Assembly: GCF_001704155.1 (NCBI RefSeq) | Contig: NZ_CP016294.1 | Coordinates: 1,113,501-1,177,500, forward strand | Reading direction: 5' to 3' | DNA: 64,000 bases | Source: Stenotrophomonas rhizophila | GTDB taxonomy: Bacteria > Pseudomonadota > Gammaproteobacteria > Xanthomonadales > Xanthomonadaceae | Shown: positions 47,693 to 55,287 of the stretch, piece after piece | How the letters are laid out: every line of letters begins with the position of its first letter | Numbering within the stretch: the first letter of the stretch is position 1 | Made by a program: the position numbers and the translations under genes | The notes under the pieces: generated by a model | Database searches by the model: none | Told to the model about the DNA's origin: nothing | The model's input: only the letters and a program-made list of their open reading frames with translations

Positions 47693-48895
47693 TCAATCCT
47701 CGACGCGCAACACCGCACCGGGCTTGAGCACGCTGCTGCCGCTGAGGTTGTTCAGCGACAGCAGCGCCTTGAGTGGCATCCCGTAGCGCTTGGCAATCGT
47801 CCACGCAGACTCGCCGTTGCGTACAGTGTGGCGGCGCGCCTTGGGGCGGTCCGCGCTGGCAACGGCGCGGCTGGCGACCTGGGTCTGCGTACGCGGGCTG
47901 ACCGTGTCCGACACGGGCGCCTCAGCCTGGGCCAGCATCACCGAAGGGTCCACCGGCGCGTGGGTGGCCGGGGCCAGCACGGTCACCTGGCCGCTGGGGC
48001 GGCCCTTGCCGCTGGCCAGGGCCGGATTGAGCCGGGCGATGCGCGCCGGGTCCAGCGAGCGCTGTACGGCCCACTGCTGCACGCTGGTGCCGGCTGGCAG
48101 GGTGTGGCCCTTCAGCACCGGCACGGTGCGGTCAAGCGATGCCATCACCGCCGGCGTGGTTTCAGCGTTTTCCAGCACACAGGCCAGCGCGTGCAGCTTC
48201 TCCACGTAGGCATAGGTCACCGGCGACAGCCCCGGCAGCTCGGCAGGGCGCGCGTTCTGCGCGTTCATGCCGGCCTTGCGCAGCGACTGCAGCACGCGGT
48301 ACTCGCCAGCGTTGTAGGCCATGGTGGCCAGGCGCCAGTCGCCGCCGAACATCCCGTGCAGGGTCTTGAGGTAGCGCACTGCGGCCTGGGTGGAATCGGC
48401 CGCCGAGAGCCGGCCGTCGTAGCCGCTGGTCATCTGCACGCGGTGGTTCCTGGCGGTGGAGGCGATGAACTGCCACAGGCCAGCCGGGCCGGCCCCATTG
48501 CGCGCGTTGGGCCGGTAGCCGCTTTCCACGAACGGAATCAGCGCGAACTCAGTGGGCAGGTTGGCAGCGCGCAGCTCTTCGACCACATAGCCGAACAGCA
48601 CCAGTGCATCGTCATCCTGGTTGGCCAGGCGCGAGGGCGCATGGGCGAACTGCTTCTGCCAGCGTGGGCTGGTGGCCTCGACGTCGCAGGTCGGTTCGGC
48701 CAGGCCATCGCGGAAACTGGCGAAGATGTCCTGGCCATTGCGGACCGAAGCGGGGGGCAGGGCAGTACCGTCCAGCGGCAACTGCGACAAACCGGCCACG
48801 TTTTGCGACATCCCCGCACTCAACGACTGGGCGCCCGCGGTGCCGGCGATGGCGATCGCCAGGCCTGCCGCGAGCGGCAACCATCGCCGACTCAT
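47693..48895 (-). CDS. mltD: Lytic transglycosylase MltD-like
   Basis: This enzyme cleaves the glycan strands of peptidoglycan, forming anhydro-muropeptides. It has 400 residues: a signal peptide ending AGTAGAQS, and a GH23/SLT domain with the catalytic Glu124 in [16 protein letters not shown] and [14 protein letters not shown] downstream. A single LysM domain lies at the C-terminus ([20 protein letters not shown], about 350-398). No lipobox is seen, so it is probably soluble in the periplasm, unlike E. coli MltD. It is co-translated with gloB (ATGA overlap). Confidence 0.9.
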   Translation of the reverse strand: MSRRWLPLAAGLAIAIAGTAGAQSLSAGMSQNVAGLSQLPLDGTALPPASVRNGQDIFASFRDGLAEPTCDVEATSPRWQKQFAHAPSRLANQDDDALVLFGYVVEELRAANLPTEFALIPFVESGYRPNARNGAGPAGLWQFIASTARNHRVQMTSGYDGRLSAADSTQAAVRYLKTLHGMFGGDWRLATMAYNAGEYRVLQSLRKAGMNAQNARPAELPGLSPVTYAYVEKLHALACVLENAETTPAVMASLDRTVPVLKGHTLPAGTSVQQWAVQRSLDPARIARLNPALASGKGRPSGQVTVLAPATHAPVDPSVMLAQAEAPVSDTVSPRTQTQVASRAVASADRPKARRHTVRNGESAWTIAKRYGMPLKALLSLNNLSGSSVLKPGAVLRVED

Positions 48896-49659
48896 GTTCG
48901 GAATCCGTCTTTCCAGCCCCGCAGACCTGCCAGGACATCGACTTCATCGGTGACGGGACGACCGAGGTGCTGGCTGACGGCAGCGCGGACAGCGGGGGTA
49001 TCGGTTCGCAGGAACGGGTTGCATTCCAGCTCGCTTGCCAACGTAACGGGCAGCGTAGGGCGTTCATCGCGGCGCATGGCCAGTGCCTCCTCATGGCGTC
49101 GCGCGAGCGCGGCGTTGGCGGGGTCGACATGCCGCGCGAAGACGGCATTTGACACGGTGTATTCATGGCCGCAGCACAACAACAGGTGCGGCGGCAGGGA
49201 CGCCAGCTTGTGCAGGGAAGCCAGAAGCTGGGGTGGCGTACCTTCGAACATCCGGCCACAGCCCAGGCTGAACAACGCATCTCCGCTGAAAAGATGTTCA
49301 GCGCTGTGAAATGCGATGTGCGTCCGGGTGTGTCCGGGCACGGATACTACGTCGATCTCGAGCCCCAGTGCCTGAATGCGTTCACCTTCCCCTACCCGGC
49401 GGGTGGCGCCGGGAATGCGCGGATCGTGTGGGGCGATCACCTCCAGCCCCGCAAACCGGGCCTGCAGCTCCGCCACGCCGCCGATGTGGTCGTCGTGGTG
49501 GTGAGTGAGCAGGATCGTGTGCGGGCGCCAGTTCTGCTGCGCTGCGGCGGCCACCACGGGGGCCGCCTGGCCGGGGTCGACCACGATCGCGCGGCCGTCG
49601 TCGGCGACCAGCGCCCAGATGTAGTTGTCCGCGAATGCGGGTAGGGCAGTCAGTCGCAT
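48892..49659 (-). CDS. gloB: Hydroxyacylglutathione hydrolase (glyoxalase II)
   Basis: This enzyme hydrolyses S-lactoylglutathione in methylglyoxal detoxification. The 255-residue metallo-beta-lactamase-fold protein has the [10 protein letters not shown] zinc motif (T52-G61), [28 protein letters not shown] and [14 protein letters not shown]. The start at 49659 gives [15 protein letters not shown], the standard N-terminus; the open frame further up would overlap the methyltransferase region. The last base pairs overlap mltD as ATGA. Confidence 0.94.
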   Translation of the reverse strand: MRLTALPAFADNYIWALVADDGRAIVVDPGQAAPVVAAAAQQNWRPHTILLTHHHDDHIGGVAELQARFAGLEVIAPHDPRIPGATRRVGEGERIQALGLEIDVVSVPGHTRTHIAFHSAEHLFSGDALFSLGCGRMFEGTPPQLLASLHKLASLPPHLLLCCGHEYTVSNAVFARHVDPANAALARRHEEALAMRRDERPTLPVTLASELECNPFLRTDTPAVRAAVSQHLGRPVTDEVDVLAGLRGWKDGFRT

Positions 49660-49670
49660 AGAATTGGACC

Positions 49671-50315
49671 ATGCCCGCCGCGCCGAGCCCCCGTCAAGCT
49701 TCCGTCGCATCCTGGTTTGATACTGAACCGGCGCAGGCGCTGCGTGAGCTGGAGCGCAAGGCTTTGGAGCCGGTGCTGGCCTCGCACCCGCTGAACCCCT
49801 GGTTGTGGATCGCGCCGACCCCGGCCTGGCTGGAAGATGCCGCGCTGCCGGGGCAGGGCGTGCGCCTGCACCGCAGCGCCGGCGGCTACACCGGCGACGT
49901 TACCTGCGCGCTGCCGCTGCCGTTCCAGACCGAGAGCCTCAACGCCATCGTGCTGCAGCACGTGACCGCCCGCGACGCCGAACAGCTGATCGCCGAATGC
50001 GAGCGGGTCCTGATGCCCGGCGGGCGGCTGTGGCTGTCCACGCTCAATCCGTTCAGCCCATTCCGCAGCCAATGGCGCCGGCACGGGTTGGTGGTGCGCA
50101 CCCCGCAGCGGCTGCGCCACACCCTGGAGCGGGCCGGGCTGGCCTGCGACGACCTGGCCTGGCTGGGCCCGATGTGGCACACCCGCGCGCCCGAGCGCGG
50201 CAGCATCGCCGCCCTGCGCGCGGCCTGCCTGTTCACTGCCGAAAAACGCACCCTGGCCCTGCCAGGACCTACGCCACTGCCGGTACGCCGTTGGCACGGC
50301 ACCGTGGCGACCTGA
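49671..50315 (+). CDS. Divergent SAM-dependent methyltransferase-like protein
   Basis: The 214-residue protein is homologous in its middle to class-I methyltransferases ([19 protein letters not shown], then [20 protein letters not shown]). The N-terminal region that normally carries the SAM-binding glycine motif does not show it. It is therefore either a highly diverged enzyme or an inactive relative. It starts 11 bases from the gloB ATG, divergently, and precedes rnhA and dnaQ. That neighbourhood (gloB, methyltransferase, rnhA, dnaQ) is common in gammaproteobacteria, but the substrate is unknown. Confidence 0.72.
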   Translation: MPAAPSPRQASVASWFDTEPAQALRELERKALEPVLASHPLNPWLWIAPTPAWLEDAALPGQGVRLHRSAGGYTGDVTCALPLPFQTESLNAIVLQHVTARDAEQLIAECERVLMPGGRLWLSTLNPFSPFRSQWRRHGLVVRTPQRLRHTLERAGLACDDLAWLGPMWHTRAPERGSIAALRAACLFTAEKRTLALPGPTPLPVRRWHGTVAT

Positions 50316-50327
50316 TCTGGAGTTGTA

Positions 50328-50780
50328 TTGAAAACCATTGAAATCCACACCGACGGTTCCTGCCTCGGCAATCCCGGCCCCGGCGGCTGGGCCGCGTTGA
50401 TGCGCTACAAGGGCCACGAGCGCGAGCTGAGCGGTGGCGAAGCGCACACCACCAACAACCGGATGGAGCTGATGGCCGCCATCTCCGGCTTGGAAGCACT
50501 GACCGAACCCTGCGAGATCGTGCTGTTCACCGATTCGCAGTACGTGCGCCAGGGCCTGACCCAGTGGCTGCCGGGCTGGATCCGCAAGAACTGGAAGACC
50601 GCCGGTGGCGACCCGGTCAAGAACCGCGACCTGTGGGAGCGGCTGCATGCGGCCACGCAGAAGCACAGCATCGACTGGCGCTGGGTGAAGGGCCATTCCG
50701 GTGACCCGGACAACGAGCGGGTGGATACGCTGGCGCGCGACGCCGCGATCCGGATCCGTGCCGCCGGCCCGGTACACTAA
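50328..50780 (+). CDS. rnhA: Ribonuclease HI
   Basis: This enzyme cleaves RNA in RNA-DNA hybrids, such as R-loops and primers. The 150-residue protein has [17 protein letters not shown] (D9), [16 protein letters not shown] (catalytic E), [11 protein letters not shown] (D) and [15 protein letters not shown] (His and last Asp), a complete catalytic set. The start codon is TTG at 50328. It lies 12 bases after the methyltransferase gene and 4 bases before dnaQ. Confidence 0.95.
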   Translation: MKTIEIHTDGSCLGNPGPGGWAALMRYKGHERELSGGEAHTTNNRMELMAAISGLEALTEPCEIVLFTDSQYVRQGLTQWLPGWIRKNWKTAGGDPVKNRDLWERLHAATQKHSIDWRWVKGHSGDPDNERVDTLARDAAIRIRAAGPVH

Positions 50781-50784
50781 GCCC

Positions 50785-51510
50785 ATGCGTCAGATCATCC
50801 TCGATACCGAAACCACCGGCCTGGAATGGCGCAAGGGCAACCGCATCGTCGAAATCGGCTGCGTGGAACTGCTGGAACGCCGCCCGAGCGGCAACAATTT
50901 CCACCAGTACCTCAAGCCGGACTGCGAGTTCGAACAGGGCGCGCAGGAAGTCACCGGGCTGACCCTGGAGTTCCTGGCCGACAAGCCGGTGTTCGCGCAG
51001 GTGGCCGAAGAATTCCTGGCCTACATCGACGGCGCCGAGCTGATCATCCACAACGCCGCGTTCGACCTGGGCTTCCTGGATTACGAGCTGTCGTTGCTGG
51101 GCGACCAGTACGGGAAGATCACCGACCGCTGCACGGTGATCGATACGCTGAAGATGGCGCGCGAGCGCTATCCGGGCCAGCGCAACTCGCTGGATGCGCT
51201 TTGCAAGCGGCTGGGCGTGGACAACGCGCACCGCCAGCTCCACGGCGGCCTGCTCGATGCGCAGATCCTGGGCGATGTGTACATCGCACTGACCTCCGGC
51301 CAGGAGGAAATCGGCTTTGGTTCGGCCGATGACGTCCGCCCGGGTACGGCACACGCGCAGGCCTTCGATACCAGCCGCCTGTTGCCGCGCCCGCGCGTGG
51401 TGGCAACGGCCTCGGAGCGGGAGGCGCACGAAGCGCGCCTGGCCAAGCTGCGCAAGAAGGCCGGGCATGCCATCTGGGATGGCCCTAAGGTGGAAGAATC
51501 GGCGGCGTAA
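50785..51510 (+). CDS. dnaQ: DNA polymerase III epsilon subunit (proofreading exonuclease)
   Basis: This is the 3'-5' exonuclease of the replicative polymerase. The 241-residue protein begins MRQIILDTETTGLEWRKG with Exo I residues D7 and E9. It has Exo II in IIHNAAFDLGFLDYE and Exo III in LHGGLLDAQILGDVY. After a linker, a clamp-binding or alpha-binding C-terminal part (about 190-241) completes it. The start at 50785 is four bases after the rnhA stop; the frame upstream overlaps rnhA and is rejected. Confidence 0.95.
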   Translation: MRQIILDTETTGLEWRKGNRIVEIGCVELLERRPSGNNFHQYLKPDCEFEQGAQEVTGLTLEFLADKPVFAQVAEEFLAYIDGAELIIHNAAFDLGFLDYELSLLGDQYGKITDRCTVIDTLKMARERYPGQRNSLDALCKRLGVDNAHRQLHGGLLDAQILGDVYIALTSGQEEIGFGSADDVRPGTAHAQAFDTSRLLPRPRVVATASEREAHEARLAKLRKKAGHAIWDGPKVEESAA

Positions 51511-51523
51511 TGCCGTCGATTCG

Positions 51524-51547
51524 GTAGCCCCTGCCGTTGGCAGGCAA
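51524..51547 (+). repeat. SMAG repeat
   Basis: GTAGCCCCTGCCGTTGGCAG. It is the last SMAG before the island; the next is at 63563. Confidence 0.7.
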
Positions 51548-51556
51548 CCGGTTAAA

Positions 51557-52261
51557 TCAATGGCAACGCACCAGAATCACCGTGATGTTGTCCGACCCGC
51601 CCCCATCCAGCGCGGCGGCCACCAACGTATCCACGCACTCCTGCGCACTCGCATCGTCGTAGGCCAGGGTGCGGGCGATCCCGGTGTCTTCCACTTCCTC
51701 GGTCAGCCCGTCGCTGCACAGCAGCAGCTGCATGCCCGGGCGCAGCTCGCCGGCGGTGGTGGCCACGTTCAGGTGGGCCGGATCGGTCACCCCCAGTGCC
51801 TGGGTCACCACGTTGCGGTGCGGGTGCGCGCGCGCCTCTTCGGCCGTCAGGTTGCCCTGCGCCACCATTTCCTGCACCACGCTGTGGTCCTGGCTGAGCT
51901 GTGCCAGCTTGCCGTCGCGCCACAGGTAGGCGCGGCTGTCGCCGACCCAGGCCACTTCATAGCGGTTGCCCTGGACCCGGGCGGCCACCACGGTGGTGCC
52001 CATCGGCAGGCTGTCGTTGCGGCGGCGCGAGGTGCGGATGATTTCCTCATCGGCCACCCGGATCGCGTGCGCCAGCGTGGCGCCCTGGCGGATCTCGCGC
52101 ACGATGGTCTCGCGCGCCAGCGCGCTGGCCACTTCGCCACAGGCGTGCCCGCCCATGCCATCGGCCACCAGCCACAGTGCCAGCTCCCCGTCCCCGTAGT
52201 AGGTGTCCTCATTGAGATCACGGCGCAGGCCAGGGTGGGTCAGGTGTCCGAATTCGATCAT
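51557..52261 (-). CDS. PP2C-type serine/threonine protein phosphatase
   Basis: The 234-residue metal-dependent phosphatase carries the PP2C motifs DLNEDTYYGD, LVADGMGGHACGE, MGTTVVAARV, WVGDSRAYLWRDG, QDHSVVQEMV, CSDGLTEEV and GGSDNITVILV, so both metal sites are present. Such enzymes reverse Ser/Thr kinases or act in T6SS regulation, but no kinase is adjacent. Several starts are possible (52261, 52306, 52357), none with a good ribosome-binding site. I use 52261 because MIEFGHLTHPGLRRDLNED is the family start. Confidence 0.88.
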   Translation of the reverse strand: MIEFGHLTHPGLRRDLNEDTYYGDGELALWLVADGMGGHACGEVASALARETIVREIRQGATLAHAIRVADEEIIRTSRRRNDSLPMGTTVVAARVQGNRYEVAWVGDSRAYLWRDGKLAQLSQDHSVVQEMVAQGNLTAEEARAHPHRNVVTQALGVTDPAHLNVATTAGELRPGMQLLLCSDGLTEEVEDTGIARTLAYDDASAQECVDTLVAAALDGGGSDNITVILVRCH

Positions 52262-52432
52262 GGAGGTGCGCAGGCCAGGAGTGTCATTGCTGAGGGATAA
52301 CGGCATGATCGCGGCCCTGCGGACATCCGGCAAGGCATCGATACAGAAGAAATTCATCGGAAGCGCGGGAATGGCTTGCCGTCGGCGGCTCCTGACCGTA
52401 TTATTCGCTCCCCGGTTCGCCGGGGACCATCT

Positions 52433-52523
52433 GGAGAGGTGGCAGAGCGGTTGAATGTACCTGACTCGAAATCAGGCAGGCGTTTATAGCGCCTCGGGGG
52501 TTCGAATCCCCCCCTCTCCGCCA
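52433..52523 (+). tRNA. tRNA-Ser (CGA)
   Basis: A 91-base class-II tRNA with acceptor GGAGAGG/CCTCTCC, encoded CCA, and a variable arm (GGCGTTTATAGCGCC). The anticodon loop CTCGAAA gives CGA. tRNA-Ser 3' ends are common integration sites, and foreign-looking DNA starts directly after this one. Confidence 0.96.
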
Positions 52524-52535
52524 GATACTTGAATT

Positions 52536-52563
52536 AAGCCCTTGAATTTCAAGGGCTTTTTTC
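52536..52563 (+). terminator. Terminator after tRNA-Ser
   Basis: AAGCCCTTGA and TCAAGGGCTT with T run. Confidence 0.88.
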
Positions 52564-53059
52564 ATTTCCAGCCTGACTGGCATGCCATCCGGTATGCCAT
52601 AGAGAGCTGGCTGCTGCTGGACTACTCTGGACATAGGTGCGCCTGCCGGCGGGACGCATTCGTCGTTCCTGGTCAGGCGTTTGCATGCCATGGGGGACAG
52701 GCGGGCAGTGCATGGACATCTCGATACTCACGTCGACGGCGTGCAAGTTGCACTGAACGACGCCGCAAAGCGTCTTGAACGATCGCATCGATTCCCACAG
52801 CCTCAAGGCTCCCCGTTGCGATGAAGATCATCACGAGCAGTCGTCTAACGGGATGATCTGGCCTTTGCAGTGAGCTGATGACTGTTTGTCATGGCTCTGT
52901 GGGCTGAGCCGCTGCCTGGAACCAGGATGGTTATCAAAATGCAACCCTTGTGGGATCATGTTGTTGTCAGTGAGCCTGCCGATGGATAGCAGGCTTTCTT
53001 CTGCAGCCTATACAAGGAATTGCTGACCCGGATGAGCGATCTGTCCTGGTAGTACACGG
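52564..53059. other. Region without a clear gene before the defence operon
   Basis: About 500 bases, less GC-rich than the core. Frames here are short and unrecognised, and no integrase remnant could be confirmed. An imperfect inverted repeat, GAGC-TG-ATGAC-TGTTT-GTCAT-G-GCTC, lies at 52872-52897 and is a candidate operator. A hairpin AGCCTGC/GCAGGCT with TTTCTT after it at 52973-53000 looks like a terminator or attenuator about 60 bases before the regulator gene. A clear promoter was not found. Confidence 0.35.
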
Positions 53060-53527
53060 ATGACGTGCGAACAAATTACAGATCTAACCCAGCCACAGCG
53101 CGACCGCCTCGCGTTCATGGAGTTTCGCGTGCGCTTCATTGGGGAGATGCGCCGTCAGGACCTGGTTACGCGGTTTGGCATACAGTCCGCCGCCGCATCC
53201 AGGGACCTGGCGCGTTACAAAGAGTTGGCCCCGGGCAACATCTCCTACATCCTGGGGCCGCACTTCCTGCCTGTATTCGACTTCCCGCCGGATCGGCTGC
53301 TGTCGTGGCTAACCCAAGGCTTTGGCTATGGTGAGCCGATGCGGCTCAAGGCGTGGGTGGCCAGCGAGAGCCCGTCACGGCTCACGCATCCGGATCTGAA
53401 CTTGATGGCGAGCGTGACCCGGGGGATTCACCAGGAGTGTCCGCTCGGCATCGAGTACCACTCTATCTCCAGCGGCCGCACTGAGCGGGAGTGCGACGGC
53501 ATCGATGAAGAGAGAGCGGAAGCGTAA
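53060..53527 (+). CDS. Truncated WYL-type (CapW/BrxR-like) transcriptional regulator
   Basis: This 155-residue protein starts with the winged-helix domain of defence-operon regulators: QRDRLAFMEFRVRFIGEMRR, DLVTRFGIQSAAASRDLARY, and then ELAPGNISYILGPHF. The beginning of a WYL domain follows (ECPLGIEYHSISSGRTERE). Full-length relatives carry another 120-150 residues of WYL and C-terminal dimer/ligand domain; here the frame ends soon after in CDGIDEERAEA and stops. No continuation in another frame is visible. The stop is two bases from the ATG of the next gene. It probably represses the operon in intact relatives; whether the stub is active is unknown. Confidence 0.72.
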   Translation: MTCEQITDLTQPQRDRLAFMEFRVRFIGEMRRQDLVTRFGIQSAAASRDLARYKELAPGNISYILGPHFLPVFDFPPDRLLSWLTQGFGYGEPMRLKAWVASESPSRLTHPDLNLMASVTRGIHQECPLGIEYHSISSGRTERECDGIDEERAEA

Positions 53528-53529
53528 CA

Positions 53530-55287
53530 ATGGCCAAGACACTTGAAGCCCACGACAAGCTGATCCGGGAGATCTTCGAAGGCAGCTACCAGTTTGAGAT
53601 TCCGGACTACCAGCGCCCTTATGCCTGGACGACCGAGCAGGCGGGTGAGTTGTTCGACGATCTGATCTCGGCCATGCAGGACGCCCGTGTCTCCGGCGCG
53701 ACCAGTCAATACTTCCTCGGCAGCATCGTGCTAATCAAGAACGACAGGGAGCCGAAATCGTCGGTGGTCGATGGCCAGCAGCGGCTGTCCACGCTGACGA
53801 TGCTCTTCGCGGTACTGCGCGAGGCCATGCCGCATGCCGCAGACGACATCACCGATTTCCTCTACAAAAAGGGCAAGGTCAGCCTCGGCGAGAAAAACGA
53901 ATACCGCCTGACCGCCCGCGAGGAAGATGCCGACTTCTTCCGCACCAACATTCAGGAGCCTGGCGGCATCGCGCAGTTGGTCGCCAGCACCGACAAGCTG
54001 GAAGACAGCCGTCTACGCTACCGCGAAAACGCCACTCTGCTGCTGGGGAAGGCCAAGGCGCTACCGCCCGCCGACCTGATCGCGCTGTGGCAGTTCCTCG
54101 CCAACGACTGCTCGCTGGTTGTCATCTCCACGCCCGATCTTGAAGCCGCGTATCGCATCTTCTCCGTGCTCAATAACCGGGGGCTCGACCTCGCGCCTAT
54201 CGACATCATCAAGGCGCAGGTGCTGGGCCTGATCCGCACCACGGCAGGCGACGTCAAGAGCCGCGCGTATGCCAAAGAGTGGAGCCGGATCGAGAACGCG
54301 CTGGGCCGCGACGCTTTCGGCGATCTGTTTGGCCACATCCGCACCATCTACGCCAAGCAGAAGCAGCGGGCCACGCTGGTCAAGGAATTCCAGGAGCACG
54401 TCACCGAGTACAAGGAACCCATCGACCTGATCGACAAGGTGATCAAGCCCTACGCCGAAGTGTGGGACTTTGTGCGCGCCGCCGACTTCGAGGCCACTGA
54501 GCACGCCGGGACGATCAATGAGCACCTGTCCTGGCTCAACCGCGTGGACTTTAAGGACTGGGTGCCACCGGCACTGGTGTATTTCAAGCGCTTCCGGCAA
54601 AGGCCTAAGCTGCTCGCAGAATTTTTCCATTCGTTGGAACGGCTTACCTATTTCCTGCTGGTCACCAAGGTGGGCATCAACGAGCGCATCGAAACCTACG
54701 CCGCGCTCACCAAGGAAATCGAACAGGAGACTATCAAGGGCGAGCTGGCCGAGCTCACCACGCTGACACTGCCTGACGCGCAAAAGCGCAAGTTCGTCGC
54801 GGCACTCGATGGCGACGTTTACGACGATCTACCCAAGGCAAGGATGGCGCTGGTCTTGCGCCTTGAATCATTGGTGCGGGCCCCGGGAGTGCAACTGCAG
54901 AACGCCGTGTCGTTAGAGCACGTGCTACCGCAAACACCGCCGGCTGACTCGGACTGGCTCCAGTGGTTCCCAGATGCGAACGAGCGGGAAGCATGGACAC
55001 ACCGCCTGGCCAACTTGGTTCCGCTTGACCGGAACAAGAATTCGTCAGCCAGCAACTACGACTTCGCCAAGAAGAAGAATGTGTACTTCAAAGGCAAGGG
55101 CACCGCGTCACCCTTCGTCCTGACGCAGGAAGTACGCTCGGAAGAAATATGGACACCGGCGATGCTGATTGATCGGCAGAGCCGCCTCGTCGGCGTTCTC
55201 AAAAAGCACTGGGCTCTTGAAGTGCCGTCAACCGAGTCTGTCAGTAAAGCGCCTGACACCACAACAGCTATGCAAGGGCAGGCTTGA
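53530..55287 (+). CDS. DUF262-DUF1524 protein (GmrSD/BrxU-like nuclease)
   Basis: The 585-residue protein combines two domains seen in modification-dependent restriction. The N-terminal DUF262 has the ParB-like motifs FEIPDYQRPYAW (about residues 22-33) and SSVVDGQQRLSTLTMLF (about 77-93), a nucleotide-sensing site. The C-terminal DUF1524 is an HNH-like nuclease with VSLEHVLPQTP (about 459-470) and HRLANLVPLDRNKNSSASNY. This is the architecture of GmrSD, BrxU and SspE-type proteins, which attack modified phage DNA. The A of its TGA stop is the A of the hsdM ATG, so it is translated as part of the type I operon. Dependence on base modification is inferred from family. Confidence 0.87.
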   Translation: MAKTLEAHDKLIREIFEGSYQFEIPDYQRPYAWTTEQAGELFDDLISAMQDARVSGATSQYFLGSIVLIKNDREPKSSVVDGQQRLSTLTMLFAVLREAMPHAADDITDFLYKKGKVSLGEKNEYRLTAREEDADFFRTNIQEPGGIAQLVASTDKLEDSRLRYRENATLLLGKAKALPPADLIALWQFLANDCSLVVISTPDLEAAYRIFSVLNNRGLDLAPIDIIKAQVLGLIRTTAGDVKSRAYAKEWSRIENALGRDAFGDLFGHIRTIYAKQKQRATLVKEFQEHVTEYKEPIDLIDKVIKPYAEVWDFVRAADFEATEHAGTINEHLSWLNRVDFKDWVPPALVYFKRFRQRPKLLAEFFHSLERLTYFLLVTKVGINERIETYAALTKEIEQETIKGELAELTTLTLPDAQKRKFVAALDGDVYDDLPKARMALVLRLESLVRAPGVQLQNAVSLEHVLPQTPPADSDWLQWFPDANEREAWTHRLANLVPLDRNKNSSASNYDFAKKKNVYFKGKGTASPFVLTQEVRSEEIWTPAMLIDRQSRLVGVLKKHWALEVPSTESVSKAPDTTTAMQGQA

